Assembly: GCF_000378345.1 (NCBI RefSeq) | Contig: NZ_KB899544.1 | Span: 558,001-622,000 of the forward strand | Direction: 5' to 3' | Length of the DNA stretch: 64,000 nucleotides | Source of the DNA: Hirschia maritima DSM 19733 | GTDB lineage: Bacteria; Pseudomonadota; Alphaproteobacteria; Caulobacterales; Hyphomonadaceae | Part shown: one piece after another, positions 44,879 through 57,974 of the stretch | How the letters are laid out: each line of letters starts with the position of its first letter | Numbering within the stretch: the first letter of the stretch is position 1 | Position numbers and translations under genes: made by a program | Notes under the pieces: generated by a model | What the model was told of the DNA's origin: nothing | Database searches by the model: none | What the model saw: the letters and a program-made list of their open reading frames with translations, nothing else

Positions 44879-45394
44879 ATGGATAGAGCTGGAAAAGTTA
44901 AAGCGCTTGAAATGCTTAAGGGCATTTTTAGCGAATCGGGTGCGATTATCGTAACCCATTATTCCGGACTGACTGTGGCGGAGATGTCAGACCTGCGCAC
45001 AAAGCTTGGTGCTGAAGGTGCAAGTCTAAAAGTTATTAAGAACCGTCTCGCGAAGATTGCTCTTGATGGTCAAGGTGGTGAAGAAGCTGCTGGGATGTTT
45101 ACAGGCCCGGTTGCAATTGCTTACGCACCAGACCCAGTATCTGCCGCTAAGGTGTGTGCTGAGTACGCCAAAGGAAACGAAAAGCTCGTTCTCGTTGGTG
45201 GGATCATGGAGGGCGATGCGCTTGATAAAGCTAAGGTTGAGGCTCTCGCCAAAATGCCTTCTCTGGATCAGCTTCGCGGCAAGATTATTGGTGTTATTCA
45301 AGCGCCTGCAACGAAAGTTGCTGGTGTGCTTCAGGCACCAGCTGGTCAATTGGCTCGCGTCGTTTCGGCGTATGGCTCAAAAGACGCTGCTTAA
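44879..45394 (+). CDS. rplJ: 50S ribosomal protein L10
   Basis: 171 residues. IIVTHYSGLTVAEMSDLRTKL and VIKNRLAKIAL are the rRNA-binding half; the C-terminal helix binds L7/L12 dimers. Followed by rplL. Confidence 0.97.
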   Translation: MDRAGKVKALEMLKGIFSESGAIIVTHYSGLTVAEMSDLRTKLGAEGASLKVIKNRLAKIALDGQGGEEAAGMFTGPVAIAYAPDPVSAAKVCAEYAKGNEKLVLVGGIMEGDALDKAKVEALAKMPSLDQLRGKIIGVIQAPATKVAGVLQAPAGQLARVVSAYGSKDAA

Positions 45395-45457
45395 TTGCTA
45401 CATCTCTAAACATTCAGTTCAAGTTTAAAGAATACAGACATATTAGGAAGAAACCCA

Positions 45458-45841
45458 ATGTCCAAATTAGAACAAATTGTAGAAGACCTATCTTCTCTAT
45501 CAGTTATGGAAGCTGCTGAGCTTGCTACTCTTCTAGAAGAAAAGTGGGGCGTATCTGCTGCTGCTCCTGTTGCTGTTGCTGCTGTTGCTGGCGCTGACGC
45601 TGGTGGTGCTGATGCAGGTGCAGAGAAAACAGAATTCGACGTAGTTCTGAAATCTGCAGGTGCTAAGAAAATCAACGTGATTAAAGCAGTTCGCGAAGTT
45701 GTTTCAGGTCTTGGCCTGAAAGAAGCTAAAGAGCTTGTTGAAGCTGCTCCTAAAGCAGTTAAAGAAGGCGTTGACAAAGCAGAAGCTGAAGACATCAAGA
45801 AAAAGCTTGAAGAGGCTGGTGCTGAAGTCGAGCTTAAGTAA
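45458..45841 (+). CDS. rplL: 50S ribosomal protein L7/L12
   Basis: 127 residues. N-terminal dimerisation helix, an Ala/Gly-rich hinge (about 33-52), and the factor-binding C-terminal domain [22 protein letters not shown] and [25 protein letters not shown] ribosome site. Confidence 0.98.
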   Translation: MSKLEQIVEDLSSLSVMEAAELATLLEEKWGVSAAAPVAVAAVAGADAGGADAGAEKTEFDVVLKSAGAKKINVIKAVREVVSGLGLKEAKELVEAAPKAVKEGVDKAEAEDIKKKLEEAGAEVELK

Positions 45842-45906
45842 GCTTAACGAATGCAGGCGATTCGGTCATCCCGCGTAAGGTGATCGGATAGCCTTTAAAC
45901 TTTTAA

Positions 45907-45938
45907 GGCGGCGTCCCATTTCCGGGTCGTCGCTTTTG
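45907..45938 (+). terminator. Attenuator between rplL and rpoB
   Basis: GCGGCGTCCC / GGGTCGTCGC hairpin (45908-45933) with TTTT; typical site for partial termination before rpoB. Confidence 0.7.
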
Positions 45939-46013
45939 CGCACCGGATGTGGCGAGGTTTCTATTTTCCCTTGATTGGCGCGAAATAGTTAACCCTGAAG
46001 AAGAGGCCCAAAC

Positions 46014-49000
46014 ATGGCTCTGTCGTTTACGGCGAAAAAGCGTATTCGGAAATCCTTCGGGAATATCCCAGAATCAATACAAATGCCGAACCTGATTGAA
46101 ATTCAGCGTTCGTCATATGAGCATTTCTTGCAAATGCACGTGTCTACCTCACAACGTGAGGGAGAAGGGCTCGATGCAGTGTTCAGGTCAGTGTTCCCGA
46201 TCAAAGATTTCTCTGATCGTGCGACCCTTGAATATGTGTCTTATGAGTTTGAGCCGCCAAAGTTTGATGTTCAAGAGTGTATGCAGCGTGATTTGAATTA
46301 TGCTGCACCATTGAAGGTTAAGCTGCGTCTGATCGTGTTTGAGACAGACGAAGAAACAGGCGCTCGCTCTATTAAAGATATTAAAGAGCAAGACGTATAC
46401 CTCGGTGACATCCCGTTGATGACGGAAAAAGGTACATTCATTGTGAATGGTACTGAGCGTGTTATCGTATCTCAAATGCACCGTTCCCCAGGTGTGTTCT
46501 TCGATCATGATAAAGGTAAAACGCACGCATCAGGTAAGCTGTTGTTTGCTGCCCGTATTATTCCGTACCGTGGGTCTTGGTTGGACTTTGAGTTCGATGC
46601 AAAAGACATTATGCACGTGCGTATCGACCGTAAGCGTAAATTGCCTTCAACAGCAATCTTACAAGCTTTAGGTTATGATCACGAGCGTATTCTTGATACT
46701 TTCTACTCTAAAGTTGGCTACCGTATTGATAAGTCCGGTTGGATCACATCATACGCGCCAGAGCGTTGGAAGAGCGTTCGTGTAGAGCACGACATTTTGA
46801 ATGCCGCTGATGGTAAGGTTGTCTTTAATGGTGGGAAAAAAGTGTCCCCGATTAAAGCCAAGCGTGCTGCAGAGAACGGTGTTGAAGAAGTGCTTGTGCC
46901 TTCAACTTTCCTAGAAGGTAAGTTTGTTGGTGAAGATGTCGTCAACATGGAAACTGGTGAGATTTATATCGAAGCCGGTGATGAACTGACTGAAGAAAAC
47001 ATTGCAGAACTACGCGATGCTGGCATTGAGCTGATTACTGTTCTTGATACAGATAGTGAAGCTGCGCGTGGTCCTTGGTTGCGTAACACTCTTAAAGCAG
47101 ACAAAGCATCAAACAGAACTGAAGCTCTTTCTGATATTTACCGTGTCATGCGTCCTGGTGAGCCACCGACTCTTGAAGCTTCAGAAGCTTTGTTCAACCA
47201 ATTGTTCTTCGATTCCGAGCGTTATGATCTTTCGGCTGTTGGTCGTGTGAAAATGAACATGCGCCTTGGCTTTACTCTGGAAGAAGCTCCTGACACAGCA
47301 CGTACACTACGCGAAGAAGATATTCTTGGTGTGATGTCGACTGTATTGGACCTTAAAGATGGTAAAGGGGAGGTCGATGATATCGATAACCTTGGAAACC
47401 GTCGTGTGCGTTCTTGTGGTGAACTTCTAGAGAATGCATACCGTGTAGGTCTTGTGCGTATGGAACGTGCGATCAAAGAACGTATGTCTTCTGTTGATAT
47501 CGACACAGTCATGCCGCATGATCTTGTGAATGCGAAGCCTGTTCATGCTTCTGTTCGTGACTTCTTCGGTTCTTCACAGCTTTCTCAGTTTATGGACCAA
47601 ACAAACCCATTGTCAGAGATTACGCACAAGCGTCGTCTATCTGCGCTTGGGCCTGGTGGTCTTACACGTGAGCGTGCAGGGTTTGAGGTGCGCGATGTGC
47701 ACCCAACTCACTATGGTCGTATTTGTCCGATTGAAACACCAGAGGGTCCAAACATTGGTTTGATCAACTCTTTGGCGACACACGCACGTATCAACAAATA
47801 TGGATTCATTGAGAGCCCATATCGCCAAGTTAAAGACGGTGTTCCTCAAGATCAGGTAGACTACCTATCTGCAATGGAAGAGTACCGTTTTAAAATTGCT
47901 CAGGCCAACGCTGTGGTTGGTCAAGACGGACGCCTTGAGAATGACTTTGTAAACGCACGTGTTGCCGGTGAAGCAACATTAGTTCCGCGTGAAGAAGTTG
48001 AGTACATGGATGTTTCTCCGAAGCAGGTCGTGTCTGTTGCTGCCGCTATGATCCCATTCCTTGAGAATGACGATGCGAACCGCGCATTGATGGGATCAAA
48101 CATGCAACGTCAGGCTGTTCCATTGGTGAAAACGGATGCTCCACTTGTTGGTACGGGGATGGAACGCATCGTTGCGCGTGACTCTCGTGCGGCTGTTGTG
48201 GCTAAGCGTTCTGGTGTGGTAGAGCAGGTCGATGCGACACGTGTTGTTGTTCGAGCGCTTGATGGTCTTGATGCTACAACATCTGGTGTGGACATTTATC
48301 GCCTATCCAAGTTCCAGCGTTCAAACCAAAACTCATGTATCAATCAGCGCCCAATCGTAAAAGTGGGTGATGAGATTGTTGCGGGTGACATCATAGCTGA
48401 TGGTCCTTCAACTGATCTTGGTGATTTGGCTCTAGGTCGTAACGTACTTGTGGCATTCATGCCTTGGTCTGGTTACAACTTTGAGGACTCTATCCTGATT
48501 TCAGAGCGTATTGTGCGCGATGATGTGTTCACTTCAATTCACATTGAAGAGTTTGAAATCGCATCTCGTGATACAAAACTTGGTCCTGAGGAAATCACTC
48601 GTGATATTCCAAATGTGGGTGAAGAAGCTCTTCGTAACCTAGATGAAGCTGGTATTATCGCGGTTGGTGCTGAAGTAACAGCTGGGGATATCCTGGTTGG
48701 TAAAGTGACACCTAAGGGTGAAAGCCCAATGACACCGGAAGAAAAGCTTCTGCGTGCTATCTTTGGTGAGAAAGCTTCAGACGTTCGTGATACATCTCTT
48801 CGTGTGCCTCCGGGTGATACAGGGACAATCGTTGAAGTCCGCGTCTTTAACCGTCACGGTGTAGATAAAGATCAGCGTGCACTTCAAATAGAACGTGAAC
48901 AAATCGAAGCGTTACAAAAAGATAAAGATGATGAGGTCGCGATCATTGAACGTGACTCTTATGATCGTCTTCGCACGCTTCTAATCGGTCAAAAAGCGAT

Positions 49001-50114
49001 CGCAGGTCCTAAAGGTTTCAGCAAAGGTGAAATTTCCGCTGACAGCTTGAACGATGTTTATGAAACAGACATGTGGAAGATTGCGGTTGAGGATGAAGCA
49101 ATTCAAACTCAAATCGACAATGTGAAATCTGCTCTGGATAATTCACGTTCATTGATCGAAGCACGTTTTGAAGACAAAGTTGACAAGGTTCAACGTGGCG
49201 ATGACTTGCCTCCAGGTGTGATGAAGATTGTGAAGGTCTTTATTGCTGTGAAGCGTAAGCTTCAGCCAGGTGATAAAATGGCTGGTCGTCACGGAAACAA
49301 AGGGGTTATCTCACGTATTAATCCTCTTGAAGACATGCCTCACCTTGAAGATGGTACACCGGTCGATATCGTACTGAACCCACTAGGTGTTCCGTCACGT
49401 ATGAATGTTGGGCAGATTCTGGAAACACACCTTGGTTGGGCGTGCTCTGGTCTAGGTCGCATGATCGATGACTCACTAAAAGAGTACCGTCGTGACAATG
49501 ATATCGTAAAACTGAAGGATCAATTGGCTCACTGTTATGGTGACAACCAAGAGCTCCCAGAAGGTGAAGAAGAGCTTGTCGAACTAGCTGGAAACCTGAA
49601 AAAAGGTATTCCGATAGCGACACCTGTATTTGACGGTGCATCTCAAGATGACATCAATACAATGTTGACTAGAGCTGGGTTTGATACTTCCGGGCAGTCC
49701 GTCGTTTATGATGGACGTACTGGAGAGCGCTTCTCTCGTAAGGTAACTGTAGGGTATAAGTATCTCTTGAAACTTCACCACTTGGTGGATGACAAGATTC
49801 ACGCTCGTTCAACTGGTCCTTACTCACTTGTGACGCAACAACCATTGGGTGGTAAAGCTCAATTCGGTGGTCAGCGCTTCGGTGAGATGGAGGTTTGGGC
49901 ACTTGAAGCTTATGGTGCTGCGTACACTCTACAAGAGATGCTGACTGTGAAGTCGGATGATACTGCTGGGCGTGCTAAGGTTTATGAATCTATCGTTCGT
50001 GGTGATGATAGCTTCGAGGCCGGTATCCCAGAGAGTTTCAATGTTTTGATCAAAGAGATGCGTTCTCTTGGTCTGAATGTAGAGTTGCTTGAGGCCGAGG
50101 ATCCTGAAGCGTAG
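46014..50114 (+). CDS. rpoB: RNA polymerase beta subunit
   Basis: 1366 residues, usual length. The rifampicin-region segment [32 protein letters not shown] is intact with wild-type residues, so no rifampicin-resistance change is seen. Other landmarks are [36 protein letters not shown] and the C-terminal [24 protein letters not shown]. Forms the catalytic core with beta-prime encoded 98 bases downstream. Confidence 0.99.
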   Translation: MALSFTAKKRIRKSFGNIPESIQMPNLIEIQRSSYEHFLQMHVSTSQREGEGLDAVFRSVFPIKDFSDRATLEYVSYEFEPPKFDVQECMQRDLNYAAPLKVKLRLIVFETDEETGARSIKDIKEQDVYLGDIPLMTEKGTFIVNGTERVIVSQMHRSPGVFFDHDKGKTHASGKLLFAARIIPYRGSWLDFEFDAKDIMHVRIDRKRKLPSTAILQALGYDHERILDTFYSKVGYRIDKSGWITSYAPERWKSVRVEHDILNAADGKVVFNGGKKVSPIKAKRAAENGVEEVLVPSTFLEGKFVGEDVVNMETGEIYIEAGDELTEENIAELRDAGIELITVLDTDSEAARGPWLRNTLKADKASNRTEALSDIYRVMRPGEPPTLEASEALFNQLFFDSERYDLSAVGRVKMNMRLGFTLEEAPDTARTLREEDILGVMSTVLDLKDGKGEVDDIDNLGNRRVRSCGELLENAYRVGLVRMERAIKERMSSVDIDTVMPHDLVNAKPVHASVRDFFGSSQLSQFMDQTNPLSEITHKRRLSALGPGGLTRERAGFEVRDVHPTHYGRICPIETPEGPNIGLINSLATHARINKYGFIESPYRQVKDGVPQDQVDYLSAMEEYRFKIAQANAVVGQDGRLENDFVNARVAGEATLVPREEVEYMDVSPKQVVSVAAAMIPFLENDDANRALMGSNMQRQAVPLVKTDAPLVGTGMERIVARDSRAAVVAKRSGVVEQVDATRVVVRALDGLDATTSGVDIYRLSKFQRSNQNSCINQRPIVKVGDEIVAGDIIADGPSTDLGDLALGRNVLVAFMPWSGYNFEDSILISERIVRDDVFTSIHIEEFEIASRDTKLGPEEITRDIPNVGEEALRNLDEAGIIAVGAEVTAGDILVGKVTPKGESPMTPEEKLLRAIFGEKASDVRDTSLRVPPGDTGTIVEVRVFNRHGVDKDQRALQIEREQIEALQKDKDDEVAIIERDSYDRLRTLLIGQKAIAGPKGFSKGEISADSLNDVYETDMWKIAVEDEAIQTQIDNVKSALDNSRSLIEARFEDKVDKVQRGDDLPPGVMKIVKVFIAVKRKLQPGDKMAGRHGNKGVISRINPLEDMPHLEDGTPVDIVLNPLGVPSRMNVGQILETHLGWACSGLGRMIDDSLKEYRRDNDIVKLKDQLAHCYGDNQELPEGEEELVELAGNLKKGIPIATPVFDGASQDDINTMLTRAGFDTSGQSVVYDGRTGERFSRKVTVGYKYLLKLHHLVDDKIHARSTGPYSLVTQQPLGGKAQFGGQRFGEMEVWALEAYGAAYTLQEMLTVKSDDTAGRAKVYESIVRGDDSFEAGIPESFNVLIKEMRSLGLNVELLEAEDPEA

Positions 50115-50212
50115 TTATACGCTTCTAGAGACTAATTTCGTAATATTTTTATGCTTACGGGTCGGCTCTGATCCGGTCCGTAGGCCCACCCTTTAAGGGA
50201 GATCGCGTCAGG

Positions 50213-53200
50213 ATGAGCCAGGAAATCAGCAATCTGTATAATCCAAACGCCCCGGCACCGAATTTCGAGGCCATTCAAATAGCAATAGCCAGTCCGGAGC
50301 AAATCCGTGAATGGTCTTCAGGTGAAATTAAAAAACCTGAAACGATCAACTACAGAACGTTCAAACCAGAACGTGATGGGTTGTTTTGTGCTCGTATTTT
50401 TGGGCCCGTGAAAGACTATGAGTGTCTTTGTGGTAAATATAAGCGCATCAAATATCGTGGTGTGACATGTGAGAAATGTGGTGTTGAAGTCACATTGGCA
50501 CGCGTACGTCGTGAGCGCATGGGACACATTGATCTTGCAGCACCTGTGGCGCACATTTGGTTCCTAAAATCACTTCCATCCCGTATTTCACTCATGCTGG
50601 ACATGACGCTGAAGGATGTGGAACGCGTTCTTTATTTTGAAGCCTACATCGTGACAGAGCCTGGTCTGACACCGCTTGAGCCTAAACAGCTCTTGACGGA
50701 AGAAGAGTACATGGATGCTCAGGATGAGTATGGTGAAGATTCTTTCACAGGCATGATTGGTGCCGAGGCTGTTCGTGAGTTGCTCATGAACATGGACCTC
50801 GAGCAGGTTGCTGATCAACTTCGTGAAGATTTGGCAGAAGCTACAGGTGAGCTTAAGCCTAAGAAAATCGCTAAGCGCTTGAAGATCGTGGAAAACTTCT
50901 TGCACTCACAGTGTCGTCCAGAGTGGATGATTATGACGATTATTCCGGTTATTCCACCAGAGCTTCGTCCATTGGTGCCTCTAGATGGTGGACGTTTTGC
51001 AACATCTGACCTGAACGATTTGTATCGTCGTGTGATCAACCGTAATAATCGTTTGAAGCGCCTTATGGAGCTTCGTGCGCCTGATATTATCATCCGTAAC
51101 GAGAAGCGTATGCTACAGGAATCTGTGGATGCGTTGTTCGATAACGGCCGTCGCGGTCGCGTGATCACAGGGACAAACAAGCGTCCTCTGAAATCACTAT
51201 CAGACATGCTTAAAGGTAAGCAGGGACGTTTCCGTCAGAACTTGCTTGGTAAGCGTGTGGACTATTCTGGTCGTTCTGTGATTGTGGTTGGTCCTGAACT
51301 TAAGCTTCACCAATGTGGTCTTCCTAAGAAGATGGCGCTGGAGCTGTTTAAGCCGTTTATTTATTCTCGCCTCGAAGCCAAAGGTCTTACTGGGACCGTT
51401 AAGGCTGCCAAGAAAATGGTTGAGAAAGAGAAGCCTGAAGTTTGGGATATCCTTGAAGAAGTGATCCGTGAGCACCCGGTTATGTTGAACCGTGCGCCGA
51501 CGCTTCACCGTCTTGGTATTCAGGCATTTGAGCCTAAACTGATTGAAGGTAAGGCTATCCAGCTACACCCATTGGCATGTGCAGCGTTTAACGCTGACTT
51601 CGATGGTGACCAAATGGCTGTGCACGTTCCATTGAGCCTTGAAGCTCAGTTGGAAGCACGTGTACTTATGATGGCGACAAACAACATTCTGTCACCAGCC
51701 AATGGTAAACCTATCGTGGTTCCATCTCAAGACATCATTCTTGGTCTTTATTATCTTTCAATTGAGAAAGAGAATGAGCCTGGCGAAGGCATGATGTTCA
51801 CAGACATGGCCGAGATCGAACATGCTTTGACGAATAAGGTAATTACTCTTCACACAAAAATTAAGGCGCGTTACCGCAGCTTTGATGCAGAGGGTAATCC
51901 TACGTCACAAGTCATTGAGACGACACCCGGTCGTATGATGATCATTGAGTGTCTGCCAAAAGTTCCAGGAATCAGCCCTGATCTTGTTGGTGAGTTGATG
52001 ACTAAGAAAGCCGTTGGGCGCATCATTGACACGGTTTACCGTGCATGCGGTCAAAAATCGACAGTTCTGTTCTGTGACGCAATCATGGCCGTTGGTTTCC
52101 GTGAAGCTGCGCGTGGTGGTATTTCGTTTGGTAAGGATGACATGGTTATCCCTGAAGCGAAGATCAAACTTGTGCAAGATACGCGTGATCAGGTTTCAGA
52201 ATATGAGCGTCAATACTCAGACGGTTTGATTACACGTGGTGAGAAGTACAACAAAGTTGTTGATGCTTGGTCACAGTGTACAGACAAAGTGGCTGACGCG
52301 ATGATGGATGCATCTGCGGAGCCAATTGTGGATCCTGAAACAGGCCGTCACGACGAAGCAAATTCAGTCTTCATGATGGCGCACTCCGGTGCGCGTGGTT
52401 CTAAGAACCAGATGAAACAGTTGGCTGGTATGCGTGGTCTGATGGCTAAGCCGTCTGGTGAGATTATTGAGACACCAATCGTGTCTAACTTCAAGGAAGG
52501 TCTAACCGTTCTTGAATACTTTAACTCCACCCACGGTGCACGTAAGGGACTTGCGGATACAGCTCTTAAGACTGCGAACTCAGGTTACCTGACACGTCGT
52601 CTAGTTGATGTTGCTCAAGACTCAATCATTACAGAGCAAGATTGTGGTACTGCACGCGGTATTACATTGTCCGCTGTTATGGATGGCGCTGAAGTTGTTG
52701 TGTCACTTGGTGATCGCGTTCTTGGACGCACAACTGCAGAAGATGTTAAACATCCTTCATCAGGTGACATCATCGCTCCTGCAAATACTTATATTGAAGA
52801 AGACTTGGCAGCTGAATTTAATGAAGCTGGTGTCGATTCAATCAAGGTACGTTCAGTTCTAACATGTGAAACACGCAATGGTGTTTGTGCGTCTTGTTAT
52901 GGACGTGACCTAGCTCGCGGTACACGTGTGAATGAGGGTGAAGCGGTAGGTGTTATCGCAGCGCAATCAATTGGTGAGCCAGGAACACAGCTTACAATGC
53001 GTACTTTCCACATTGGTGGTGCGGCGCAGGTATCGAACGACTCTTCTGTTGATGCGGCTTTTGACGGTATCATCAAGCTTGAAAATGCTGCTCTCGTAGA
53101 GCGCGAAGACAAGACGTTTGTGATTGTTGGGCGTTCTATGGAAGTGAAGGTTGTGGATGAAGACGGTCGTATCCGTCAGACATTTAAGCCTGGATACGGA

Positions 53201-54397
53201 ACACACTTGAAGTTTGGTGAAGGAGCCAAAGTTAAAGGTGGAGAGCGTATAGCTGATTGGGACCCATTTGCGACACCAATTATATCAGAAGCAACAGGTA
53301 TTGTCCGTTTCGAAGACATGCTTGATGGTTTGACAACTCGCGATGAAACAGATGAAGCAACAGGTATTGCCTCTAAAGTTCTTATCGATTGGCGTTCGGG
53401 TGCTAAGGCAGCAGCTGATCTGAAACCAGCTGTGGTTCTAGTGGACGACAATGGTGAAGTTGTGAAACTAGAAAATGGATCTGAGGCGCGTTATCACTTG
53501 CCAGTTGATTCAATTCTGTCTGTGGCTGAAGGTGACACTATTGTTCCTGGTGACATGGTTGCTCGTTTGCAAACAGGTGGTGCAAAAACAAAAGATATCA
53601 CGGGTGGTCTGCCGCGTGTGGCTGAATTGTTTGAAGCACGTCGTCCTAAGGACCACGCTGTTATTGCAGAGCTGGATGGAACGATTGAATTCGGCCGTGA
53701 TTATAAGAACAAACGTCGTATTCGTGTTCTTCCTGAAGAGGAAGGGCGCGAGCCAGCTGAATATCTCATTCCAAAAGGTAAGCACCTACTTATTCAAGAA
53801 GGTGATGCCATCAAGAAGGGTGAGTATATTCTAGATGGTAACCCGGCACCTCAAGATATCCTTGCTATTATGGGTGTTGAGGCGTTGGCTAACTATTTGG
53901 TTGACGAAGTTCAGAAAGTTTACCGCCTGCAAGGTGTGCCTATCGATGATAAACACATTGAGGTCATCGTGCGTCAAATGCTTCAGAAAATTGAAGTAAC
54001 GGACGCTGGTGAAACAATGCTTCTCAAAGGTGAGCAAGTTGACGTTCTTGAGTATGAAGATGCAAATGCTGCTGCGCGTAAAGCGAAGAAGCGTGAAGCG
54101 ATTGGTACGCCAATCCTTTTAGGTATTACGAAAGCGTCTCTACAGACACGTTCGTTCATCTCTGCTGCATCATTCCAGGAAACAACACGCGTGCTTACTG
54201 AAGCGTCTGTGCAGGGTAAAATTGATACTCTGGAAGGCCTGAAAGAGAACGTTATTGTTGGTCGTCTAATCCCGGCTGGTACAGGTAGCGCATTACGTCA
54301 CTACCGTAAGATGGCCTATGATCGTGACATTAAGCTGCGCGAACAGCGTAAAGTGAATGCTGAATTAGAGGCGCTTCCAGCTCCAGAAGCTGAATAG
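50213..54397 (+). CDS. rpoC: RNA polymerase beta-prime subunit
   Basis: 1394 residues. N-terminal zinc site [20 protein letters not shown], the catalytic [12 protein letters not shown] triad (three Asp), bridge-helix region and second zinc site [16 protein letters not shown]. Full length and ends normally before a strong terminator. Confidence 0.99.
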   Translation: MSQEISNLYNPNAPAPNFEAIQIAIASPEQIREWSSGEIKKPETINYRTFKPERDGLFCARIFGPVKDYECLCGKYKRIKYRGVTCEKCGVEVTLARVRRERMGHIDLAAPVAHIWFLKSLPSRISLMLDMTLKDVERVLYFEAYIVTEPGLTPLEPKQLLTEEEYMDAQDEYGEDSFTGMIGAEAVRELLMNMDLEQVADQLREDLAEATGELKPKKIAKRLKIVENFLHSQCRPEWMIMTIIPVIPPELRPLVPLDGGRFATSDLNDLYRRVINRNNRLKRLMELRAPDIIIRNEKRMLQESVDALFDNGRRGRVITGTNKRPLKSLSDMLKGKQGRFRQNLLGKRVDYSGRSVIVVGPELKLHQCGLPKKMALELFKPFIYSRLEAKGLTGTVKAAKKMVEKEKPEVWDILEEVIREHPVMLNRAPTLHRLGIQAFEPKLIEGKAIQLHPLACAAFNADFDGDQMAVHVPLSLEAQLEARVLMMATNNILSPANGKPIVVPSQDIILGLYYLSIEKENEPGEGMMFTDMAEIEHALTNKVITLHTKIKARYRSFDAEGNPTSQVIETTPGRMMIIECLPKVPGISPDLVGELMTKKAVGRIIDTVYRACGQKSTVLFCDAIMAVGFREAARGGISFGKDDMVIPEAKIKLVQDTRDQVSEYERQYSDGLITRGEKYNKVVDAWSQCTDKVADAMMDASAEPIVDPETGRHDEANSVFMMAHSGARGSKNQMKQLAGMRGLMAKPSGEIIETPIVSNFKEGLTVLEYFNSTHGARKGLADTALKTANSGYLTRRLVDVAQDSIITEQDCGTARGITLSAVMDGAEVVVSLGDRVLGRTTAEDVKHPSSGDIIAPANTYIEEDLAAEFNEAGVDSIKVRSVLTCETRNGVCASCYGRDLARGTRVNEGEAVGVIAAQSIGEPGTQLTMRTFHIGGAAQVSNDSSVDAAFDGIIKLENAALVEREDKTFVIVGRSMEVKVVDEDGRIRQTFKPGYGTHLKFGEGAKVKGGERIADWDPFATPIISEATGIVRFEDMLDGLTTRDETDEATGIASKVLIDWRSGAKAAADLKPAVVLVDDNGEVVKLENGSEARYHLPVDSILSVAEGDTIVPGDMVARLQTGGAKTKDITGGLPRVAELFEARRPKDHAVIAELDGTIEFGRDYKNKRRIRVLPEEEGREPAEYLIPKGKHLLIQEGDAIKKGEYILDGNPAPQDILAIMGVEALANYLVDEVQKVYRLQGVPIDDKHIEVIVRQMLQKIEVTDAGETMLLKGEQVDVLEYEDANAAARKAKKREAIGTPILLGITKASLQTRSFISAASFQETTRVLTEASVQGKIDTLEGLKENVIVGRLIPAGTGSALRHYRKMAYDRDIKLREQRKVNAELEALPAPEAE

Positions 54398-54423
54398 CTT
54401 TTTTAAGCTTCAATAGAATCATT

Positions 54424-54453
54424 AAAGCACCACTTTTTCAGTGGTGCTTTTTT
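54424..54453 (+). terminator. Terminator after rpoC
   Basis: 11-bp stem AAAGCACCACT (54424-54434) / AGTGGTGCTTT (54440-54450) with T run. Confidence 0.95.
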
Positions 54454-54930
54454 GTTTTGCAGCGAAAATTTTGAACCGTTTAGTTCGTTTTGTTTTCTAT
54501 GTAATTACACCAAATGATTCTATGTATTTCATCAGATTTCAGAGGTGATGCGGGTAGGGTGGTTTTCCCTGCACGCAGCGGTTTTCCGACTTTCAAATTG
54601 TAGTGTTTATCTACCAGAAAGATGGGATTCTCGTGCTAAAATACGATGTAATGAGTAAAAAGATAAATTTACTGGCTCAATGCTTCTTTAAACACTTGAC
54701 CCATTCGCACATGATGAGTATGACCCCCGCTCACGTTGCAAACTAGCTACCTCTCTTTTTGTGAGACTCAGTTATGCACCTGATGATTTCTGAAGTGCGA
54801 GAGCCTTCATTTTTAACGTAAGTGTAGCCGGGGTGGGCAAGGGTCTGCTGCGGCTATGTGATTTGGAATTATGTATCGCGTCTTTGGCAATAGCTGCCGG
54901 CGTTATACAGAATGGAAAGAGCGAGGGCTG
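54454..54930 (+). other. Intergenic region between rpoC and the str operon
   Basis: 477 bases. The first part is AT-rich with no gene seen. It holds a good sigma-70-like promoter at 54696-54724 and a ~200-base leader to rpsL. In-frame readthrough upstream of rpsL to 54871 is judged non-coding. Confidence 0.6.
54696..54724 (+). promoter_or_regulatory. Candidate sigma-70 promoter of the str operon
   Basis: TTGACC, 17-base spacer, TATGAC. Same -35 core and TATGA -10 form as the S10-operon promoter at 59338. Confidence 0.65.
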
Positions 54931-55302
54931 ATGCCTACGATTCAACAGCTGATCCGCAAGCCGCGTCAAGATAAGGCTAGACGGAACAAGGTGCCGGCTC
55001 TGAAGGCCTGCCCGCAACGTCGCGGTGTTTGTACGCGCGTTTACACAACAACTCCTAAGAAGCCTAACTCAGCGCTTCGTAAAGTTGCTAAAGTGCGTTT
55101 GACTTCAGGGTATGAGTCAATTTGTTACATCCCGGGTGAGGGGCACAACCTTCAAGAGCACTCCGTTGTTCTTATCCGTGGTGGTCGTGTTCGTGACCTT
55201 CCAGGTGTGCGTTACACCATTCTTCGCGGTGTCTTGGATACGCAAGGCGTCAAAGATCGTAAGAAACGTCGTTCACACTACGGTGTGAAGCGCCCGAAAT
55301 AA
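54931..55302 (+). CDS. rpsL: 30S ribosomal protein S12
   Basis: 123 residues from ATG 54931 ([12 protein letters not shown], the universal start). Decoding-centre loop [18 protein letters not shown] with the streptomycin-site lysine wild type, and [17 protein letters not shown]. First gene of rpsL-rpsG-fusA-tuf. Confidence 0.98.
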   Translation: MPTIQQLIRKPRQDKARRNKVPALKACPQRRGVCTRVYTTTPKKPNSALRKVAKVRLTSGYESICYIPGEGHNLQEHSVVLIRGGRVRDLPGVRYTILRGVLDTQGVKDRKKRRSHYGVKRPK

Positions 55303-55311
55303 GAGTAAGAT

Positions 55312-55782
55312 ATGTCACGTCGCCACCGCGCAGAAAAACGTCAGATTCTACCAGATGCAAAATTTGGTGATCTTGTTCTATCAAAATTCATGAACCTCAT
55401 CATGATCGACGGCAAGAAGTCCGCAGCAGAACGTATTGTATACGGTGCTTTGGATATTGTTGGTGATCGTGCCAAGCGCGATGCTGTTGAGCTGTTCCAC
55501 GAGGCGCTGGACAATGTGTCCCCATCTGTGGAAGTGCGTTCCCGTCGTGTGGGTGGTGCAACTTATCAGGTGCCTGTGGAAGTTCGTCCTGACCGTCGTC
55601 AGGCGCTGGCTATCCGTTGGATGGTGGCTGCTTCTCGTTCTCGTTCAGAAAGCACAATGCGTGAGCGTTTGGCTGGGGAGCTTTTGGACGCGTCTAATGG
55701 TCGTGGTGCTGCGGTTAAAAAGCGTGAAGATACACACCGTATGGCTGAAGCCAACCGTGCGTTCTCACACTACCGTTGGTAA
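55312..55782 (+). CDS. rpsG: 30S ribosomal protein S7
   Basis: 156 residues, normal. [19 protein letters not shown] start and [25 protein letters not shown]. Nucleates the 3' domain of 16S rRNA and is the usual repressor of the str operon. Nine bases after rpsL. Confidence 0.98.
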   Translation: MSRRHRAEKRQILPDAKFGDLVLSKFMNLIMIDGKKSAAERIVYGALDIVGDRAKRDAVELFHEALDNVSPSVEVRSRRVGGATYQVPVEVRPDRRQALAIRWMVAASRSRSESTMRERLAGELLDASNGRGAAVKKREDTHRMAEANRAFSHYRW

Positions 55783-55823
55783 TTTAGTTTTAGTATTTCA
55801 ACACTCCAAATTCAGGGTGAAAC

Positions 55824-57920
55824 ATGCCTCGTTCGCATAAGCTCGAAGATTATCGTAACTTCGGAATCATGGCGCACATCGATGCGGGTAAAACCACAAC
55901 GACTGAGCGTATCCTTTACTACACTGGTAAGTCTCACAAGATTGGTGAAGTTCACGATGGTGCAGCCACGATGGACTGGATGGACCAAGAGCAAGAGCGT
56001 GGTATTACAATCACGTCTGCTGCGACGACCTGTTTTTGGACGTCTGAGAATGATGACGTAGAGAAGCGTCTAAACATTATCGACACACCGGGACACGTTG
56101 ACTTCACTATTGAGGTTGAGCGTTCTCTTCGTGTGCTTGATGGTGCTGTATGTTGTTTGGATGCTAACGCAGGTGTTGAGCCGCAAACTGAGACAGTTTG
56201 GCGTCAGGCAGACAAGTACGGCGTGCCTCGCATGATCTTTGTCAACAAAATGGATAAGTTGGGTGCCGACTTTTTCCGTTGTGTTGAAATGGTAGTTGAT
56301 CGCCTTGGTGCAACACCATTGTGTTTGCAGATCCCAATTGGTTCTGAGAGCGAATACAAGGGAATGATCGACATCGTTAAGATGCGTTCAGTTGTATGGT
56401 TGGAAGAGAGCCTGGGTGCTAAGTTTGAATATGGTGAAATTCCTGAAGACTTGGTAGAAAAAGCTCAAGAATACCGCGAGAAGCTTATCGAAACTGCTGT
56501 TGAAGTAGATGAAGAAGCTATGGAAGCGTATCTGGAAGGTAATGAGCCAGATGAAGCTACTCTTATGAAGCTGATCCGTAAGGGATGTATTGGAAACGAG
56601 TTTGTTCCTATTCTTTGTGGTACTGCGTTTAAGAATAAAGGTGTTCAGCCGCTTCTAGATGCTGTTGTTGATTACCTTCCTTCTCCGTTGGATATTCCGG
56701 CGATTAAAGGTATTGACGCGAACACTGAGGAAGAAATCGAACGTAAAGCGTCTGATGACGAGCCGCTCGGTATGCTTGCCTTTAAGATCATGAACGACCC
56801 ATTTGTTGGTTCTCTAACTTTCTGTCGTATTTACTCAGGTAAAGTGACAAAGGGTTCTACTCTGATCAATACTGTGAAGGGTAAGAAAGAGCGTATCGGT
56901 CGTATGTTGGAGATGCACTCTAACGATCGTAAGGATGTGGATGAAGCGTTTGCTGGTGATATCATCGCTGTTGCTGGACTTAAAGATACCACGACTGGTG
57001 ATACAATTTCTGACCCAGCGAATCCTGCTATCCTAGAGCGTATGGAATTCCCTGATCCGGTTATTGAGATCGCGGTCGAGCCAAAAACGAAAGCTGACCA
57101 AGAAAAAATGGGTCTAGCTCTTCAAAAATTGGCAGCAGAAGATCCATCTTTCCGTGTATCTACTGACGAAGAATCTGGTCAAACTATCATGGCTGGTATG
57201 GGTGAGCTTCACCTAGATATTCTTGTAGACCGCATGAAGCGTGAATTTAACGTTGAGGCGAATATTGGTCAGCCTCAGGTTGCTTACCGTGAATCTCTTG
57301 GGCGTACTGCCGAAGTTGTTTACACTCACAAGAAGCAGTCTGGTGGTTCTGGTCAGTTTGCTGAAGTGAAAATGATCTTTGAACCGCTTGAGCCGGGTGA
57401 AGGATTTGTTTTCGAGAGTAAGGTTGTTGGTGGTTCTGTGCCGAAGGAATACATTCCAGGTGTAGAAAAAGGTGTGAACAGTGTTAAAGATGCTGGTCCA
57501 CTCGCTGGTTTCCCTGTGATCGACTTTAAAGCAACATTGCTTGAAGGTAAGTATCACGATGTTGACTCCTCTGTGCTTGCGTTTGAAATCGCTGCGCGTG
57601 GAGCATTCCGTGATGCTGCAAGTAAAGCTCAAATTAAATTGCTTGAGCCGATTATGAAGGTAGAAGTAATTTCACCGGAAGAATATGTCGGTGGAGTGAT
57701 TGGTGATCTGAACTCACGTCGTGGTCAGGTTGCCGGACAAGAGGTGCGTGGTGTGGCTGTTGTAATTTCAGCTATGGTGCCTCTATCAAGTATGTTCGGT
57801 TATGTTAACAATCTGCGTTCTATGACGCAGGGCCGAGCACAGTACAGCATGCAGTTCGACCATTATGATACAGTGCCAAACGCTGTGTCTAAAGAAGTCA
57901 TTGAAAAACTGAATGGTTAA
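55824..57920 (+). CDS. fusA: Elongation factor G
   Basis: 698 residues. GTP-binding G1 [11 protein letters not shown]3 DTPGHVDF, G4 NKMDKLGAD, then domains II-V. Translocates tRNA and mRNA on the ribosome. Single EF-G in this operon. Confidence 0.98.
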   Translation: MPRSHKLEDYRNFGIMAHIDAGKTTTTERILYYTGKSHKIGEVHDGAATMDWMDQEQERGITITSAATTCFWTSENDDVEKRLNIIDTPGHVDFTIEVERSLRVLDGAVCCLDANAGVEPQTETVWRQADKYGVPRMIFVNKMDKLGADFFRCVEMVVDRLGATPLCLQIPIGSESEYKGMIDIVKMRSVVWLEESLGAKFEYGEIPEDLVEKAQEYREKLIETAVEVDEEAMEAYLEGNEPDEATLMKLIRKGCIGNEFVPILCGTAFKNKGVQPLLDAVVDYLPSPLDIPAIKGIDANTEEEIERKASDDEPLGMLAFKIMNDPFVGSLTFCRIYSGKVTKGSTLINTVKGKKERIGRMLEMHSNDRKDVDEAFAGDIIAVAGLKDTTTGDTISDPANPAILERMEFPDPVIEIAVEPKTKADQEKMGLALQKLAAEDPSFRVSTDEESGQTIMAGMGELHLDILVDRMKREFNVEANIGQPQVAYRESLGRTAEVVYTHKKQSGGSGQFAEVKMIFEPLEPGEGFVFESKVVGGSVPKEYIPGVEKGVNSVKDAGPLAGFPVIDFKATLLEGKYHDVDSSVLAFEIAARGAFRDAASKAQIKLLEPIMKVEVISPEEYVGGVIGDLNSRRGQVAGQEVRGVAVVISAMVPLSSMFGYVNNLRSMTQGRAQYSMQFDHYDTVPNAVSKEVIEKLNG

Positions 57921-57974
57921 TCGATAAGTGCGGTGAAAGCCGTGTTGAGTTAAGTCGTCCCAAGGAGTATTAAG

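Noticed and set aside
50318-54037. Many overlapping reverse-strand frames inside rpoB and rpoC
   Set aside because: They are shadows of strongly biased codon use in the essential genes, without start sites or recognisable domains.
54871-54930. In-frame 20-codon extension upstream of rpsL
   Set aside because: S12 starts at [10 protein letters not shown] in all bacteria; the extension lies in the leader.
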